Shown here piece after piece: positions 17,937 through 20,706 of a stretch of DNA of 20,706 nucleotides. Positions within the stretch are counted from its first letter, which is position 1. Each line of letters begins with the position of its first letter. The notes below the pieces were generated by a model that made no database searches, was not told the DNA's origin, and saw only the letters and a list, made by a program, of their open reading frames with translations. A program made the translations under genes and the position numbers. This stretch comes from Saitoella complicata NRRL Y-17804 (lineage: Eukaryota > Ascomycota > Saitoellomycetes > Saitoellales > Saitoellaceae), in NCBI RefSeq assembly GCF_001661265.1, contig NW_017567011.1, forward strand, positions 329,106 to 349,811. The letters run 5' to 3'.

Positions 17937-18449
17937 ATGGAAATCAACAACTCCCTCTACGCTCTCCCCGCCTCCTACATCGTCGCGACCCTCCCGCACA
18001 TCTTCTCCGCCTACACCCTCAACAAAGCTTCCGGCGGCAAGTTCACCAACGTCCACCCCCGTACCAACCTCGAGAACTTGAAGGACAAGGTCTCTCATGA
18101 TGTCTACACCAAAGCCGTTCGTGCTGAGGCTGCTCACAAGAACAACTTAGAGGGGTGAGTATCTTGATCCGGGCTGATTGACGAGTGTATGCTGACTGAA
18201 TGCAGCTTCCCGCTTTTCGCTACTGCTCTTCTTGCCGGTAACTTTGCCGGTGTCGAGGCTTCCCTTTTGAACAAGTTCGCTGCCTTCTACGTCGGTGGCC
18301 GTGTCTTGTATAACGCTCTCTACACCTACACTACCCGCGAGGCTACCTCCCAGGCTAGATCTGTTCTCTGGCTCGGTCTTACCTCGTCCTGTCTCTACGT
18401 GTTGGTGAAGGCCGCTCAGGGCGTCGCTGCTGTCAAGAGGTTGTACTAA
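17937..18449 (+). CDS. MAPEG-family integral membrane protein
   Basis: CDS join 17937-18154, 18206-18449; 153 residues. The 51-nt intron (GTGAGT donor, CTGAC branch) joins LEG to FPLFAT. The family covers membrane-bound proteins of eicosanoid and glutathione metabolism. The core signature is the run RAEAAHKNNLEGFPLFATAL, where the N-x-x-E/FPLF block is typical of fungal MAPEG members. Hydrophobic stretches at about 8-27, 75-93, 97-113 and 120-140 fit the usual four membrane helices. Whether it acts as a glutathione transferase or peroxidase cannot be read from the sequence. Confidence 0.88.
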
Positions 18450-18574
18450 ATTGTTGCATGAACTGGGAGAAGGACAGAAGTGTATGTTAGCACAATACCC
18501 ATAATACACCCATATGATCATATCAATCGCATTGTATTCTTTCACTAGCAATCTCTGGTATCCTTTGTTTCAGC

Positions 18575-20112
18575 TTACTCAAACATATCTGCACCGGCAT
18601 CATCATCATCCTCATCCAAGCCTCCATTCTCAATCTCACTCGCAAGTTCCTTCTCCCTTTCCCTAACCTTCTCCGCCTCCTCTTTATCTTTCTTATCCGC
18701 ATTCATCGGGTATCGCATCGCCTTGACGCTCCCATTCCTCAACTGCATACTGAACTTGATTCGGTCGTGGAAGGCTTGCATGGGCTCGAGGGTAGCATAC
18801 ACGTCCGTCGAGGAGAGAGACTGCATGTATCCCTTCTCGTGGTTGATCGTGGCCTCGATAACACCATCCCTGATAGCCTTCGCAACGATATACTCCGCAG
18901 ATTCCTCCGAATCAAGATGAAGTCTCAGACAAATATCCCTCAAGGAGATACGACTGTACGACAACGACATCGACCGAATACCCGTCTTAATGACATTATT
19001 CCTCAACCGACCAATCAATGAGTAGTTTCCATCCTTCTTAAATCCCTCCGCGTACTTCTTCGTCGTCTCCTCAAACAAATTCAAATCACCAACACGCACC
19101 GCACGGACAATATCCAGATACGGAATCAACGCCTTCTCCAACATCGGTTCACGGAAAAGTGCGCGATGCGGAATATCTCCCATCAACAACTGAACAACAA
19201 TACTCAATTTCTGTGCAGCCTGCAAAAAACCAGCAGCATTCGGGATCTGTGGGGCTTTACGCACGGCACCGACGAGATGTCCATGCGCACCCGTATAATC
19301 CAACTGAATCGCACGGATACGGCCAAGGTAGTACAAATACCTCGCCACCAAGTTATTGCTCGCATGCTCCGGGAACGTCGTCTTCGCCACCAATTTGTCC
19401 GCTTGCTCGTACGCACTTTCCGCCAGGTAACTTCTCAACAACAACGTCAACACGGTCGCTTGGATATCAGTGTCGTGTCTCAATGTTGCCGTTCTTTGTG
19501 CGGCAAGGAGGGCGGTTCGGGTTTCGGTGAGTTTCCCCTCCAACTCGAAGAAGCGGGCGTAGTAGAAATATACACGAGCAGCAATCTGGTCAAGAGAGCG
19601 GCGGTTGAGGCTGCGGAGCTGCTCCACCAGTACAGTCGAAAAGGCGACACCAGCGGCAATCTGCTGCGTATCCAAAAGATGAATCTGCGTCAAGAGCTGC
19701 ACATAGACATCTGCTTCTGCCACAATCTCCTTTGACGCCGACGAGTCAACGTCCATGCTAACATCCTCAGAACCTTTTCCGATGGCTTGCAAGATTTGGG
19801 AGCCCTGACCGGAGGGGTACACTTCCTGTACCGCCTGCGCGAGGATATCGGCGTTCAGACGCTTTCGCAGGGAAGATAAGTTTCGTAGAGCACGCAAGGT
19901 CAGTCTTGGCTCAAGGCTCGAAACGGCCTTTTCCACCAATGCGAGGTTTTGCTTAATGTCTATTCACGCCAGTAAGGTTCGATACCCGTTTCCACTGCTG
20001 ATGGAGGTGTGTGCATACCTGCTACGACCGAGGCAGCGACGTCGGGCTTCAGAGCGTCATTGACGTCTCCCATTTCGACGTCTTCAACCTTCTTGGGAGT
20101 TTCCGATGCCAT
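18575..20112 (-). CDS. RPN3: 26S proteasome lid subunit Rpn3 (PSMD3)
   Basis: CDS on the minus strand: 20112-20019, 19959-18575; 492 residues, slightly shorter than yeast Rpn3. The 59-nt intron (GTATGC donor, TAG acceptor) follows an acidic N-terminus (MASETPKKVEDVEMGDVNDA). A TPR-like helical solenoid covers the middle (VYFYYARFFELEGKLTETRT, ARYLYYLGRIRAIQLDYTGA). The PCI domain includes YSLIGRLRNNVIKTGIRSMS and the winged helix SLRDICLRLHLDSEESAEYI with DGVIEATINHEKGYM. A charged tail ends GLDEDDDDAGADMFE. Rpn3 is a structural part of the proteasome lid. It converges on the MAPEG gene across 125 bp. Confidence 0.95.
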
Positions 20113-20400
20113 TGAGGGAAGTTGGTTCTTGCTGTGTGAAGTCTCGGGGGTCGACTTCGTACGCGTACACCCAAAGACGTCAGCGCTCAGGCGGTGAATC
20201 GGGAAGATGAGATCAAGAGGGGTTCACGGGGCGTCAAAAGGAAACGTAATGGAATCGAAAAGCAAGATGTATCTCATGAGCCGAATAAAGTACTCTATTG
20301 GACTGCCTGCCGGCGCCGGCGGGTATTACATGAAGCTGCCTTTGAGGTAAACAAACCGTCGCGTTCGAACGAAACCTCAATAACGACTTCATAAGACATC
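20113..20400. promoter_or_regulatory. Divergent promoter of RPN3 and SPC34
   Basis: The 288 bp contain three perfect palindromes: GTACGCGTAC (20159-20168, with an ACGCGT core), GCCGGCGCCGGC (20309-20320) and CGTTCGAACG (20362-20371). ACGCGT is the MBF cell-cycle box in other fungi and would fit SPC34, a mitotic gene; that link is inferred. Confidence 0.45.
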
Positions 20401-20699
20401 ATGGCTCTTGAATCACATCTCGCAAATATCACTCAGACTTCAGAAGCGATATCCTCACTGTCTTTTGCTCACCCAGCGACCTTCATCAACTCCCTCCTGG
20501 CTTCACCAGATATCGTATCCCTCATCCGCGATGCGCAACCCCATGAGCGAGGACTGTTTTCACTGAAGAAGGGTGACGAGGAGCCGAAAAGAGCAAGGAA
20601 GGAGGGCGCGGCACCGCCTACACCATTAAAGAAGGCGCCGAGTGTACAGCAGGAAGCGGACATTCTTCTAAGAGCAGCAGAGAAGTTGGTGAAGATCTA
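20401..20699 (+). CDS. SPC34: DASH complex subunit Spc34, first exon only
   Basis: The first exon gives 99 complete codons. The N-terminus MALESHLANITQTSEAISSL, then FINSLLASPDIVSLIRDAQP and HERGLF, matches the known fungal Spc34 start: a short helix, an F-x-N-x-LL block and the LIRD...HER signature. A basic, disordered stretch follows (EEPKRARKEGAAPPTPLKKA), then the helix ADILLRAAEKLVKI. The frame appears to stop at TAG (20698-20700), but GTACGTG begins at 20700 and is a good splice donor. I read the exon as ending in ATC TA, with the gene continuing beyond the window. Spc34 is part of the ring that couples kinetochores to microtubule plus ends. Confidence 0.8.
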
Positions 20700-20706
20700 G
20701 TACGTG

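Noticed and set aside
19976-19987. GGTTCGATACCC, similar to a tRNA B box
   Set aside because: It lies inside the RPN3 intron; there is no matching A box, acceptor stem or cloverleaf around it.
10286-20112. RPN12 and RPN3 as a co-regulated proteasome cluster
   Set aside because: They are 7.4 kb apart with six unrelated genes between them, and no shared promoter element such as GGTGGCAAA is visible.

Overview
The window is nuclear DNA of a fungus, most likely a filamentous ascomycete (Pezizomycotina). The signs are gene-dense, intron-poor genes on both strands; introns of about 46-66 nt with GTANGT-like donors and CTAAC/CTGAC branch sites; fungal-type histone H2A ending in SQEL; and the start of SPC34, a DASH-complex subunit found only in fungi. 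I cannot fix the class. I see no transposon, virus-like element, CRISPR array, rRNA or tRNA gene.

Layout, left to right. The window opens inside an unrecognised minus-strand gene (1-398). A divergent H2B/H2A pair (758-2126) shares a 484-bp promoter with two TATA boxes, an E-box palindrome, a 10-bp tandem repeat and an inverted repeat. An unrecognised 543-residue, mostly disordered nuclear protein with a CENP-C-like RRPPxxWW motif (2556-4284, minus) faces away from KGD2, the E2 of 2-oxoglutarate dehydrogenase (4633-6191). Linker histone H1 follows (6799-7631), so three of the five histone classes lie within 7 kb. A coiled-coil gene (8069-9199, minus) is divergent to RPB8 (9344-9901). Then come RPN12 (10286-11159), DPH7 (11234-12300, minus), an NYN-domain protein (12583-14088, minus), FEN1/RAD27 (14452-15834, minus), a CobW/COG0523 GTPase (15974-17077), MsrA (17162-17761, minus), a MAPEG membrane protein (17937-18449), RPN3 (18575-20112, minus) and the first exon of SPC34 (20401-20699).

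Most genes are housekeeping: chromatin (H1, H2A, H2B), replication (FEN1), transcription (RPB8), the proteasome lid (RPN3, RPN12), translation-factor modification (DPH7), TCA cycle (KGD2) and mitosis (SPC34). Exon joins were worked out by reading splice sites and checking that every join keeps frame; all complete models divide by three.

The least explained signal is non-coding. The convergent intergenic regions downstream of H2A and of H1 both carry GCTCGC, GACGCGTCT, TGCACGTGAA and AGATACCTT, in the same order and with similar spacing, 250-350 bp past each stop codon. Two of these elements resemble ones in the H2A/H2B promoter. Other points are an in-frame TAA in the middle of an otherwise continuous coiled coil (about 8661), a perfect 14-bp palindrome in the KGD2 divergent promoter, and the CENP-C-like motif in a protein with no cupin domain.
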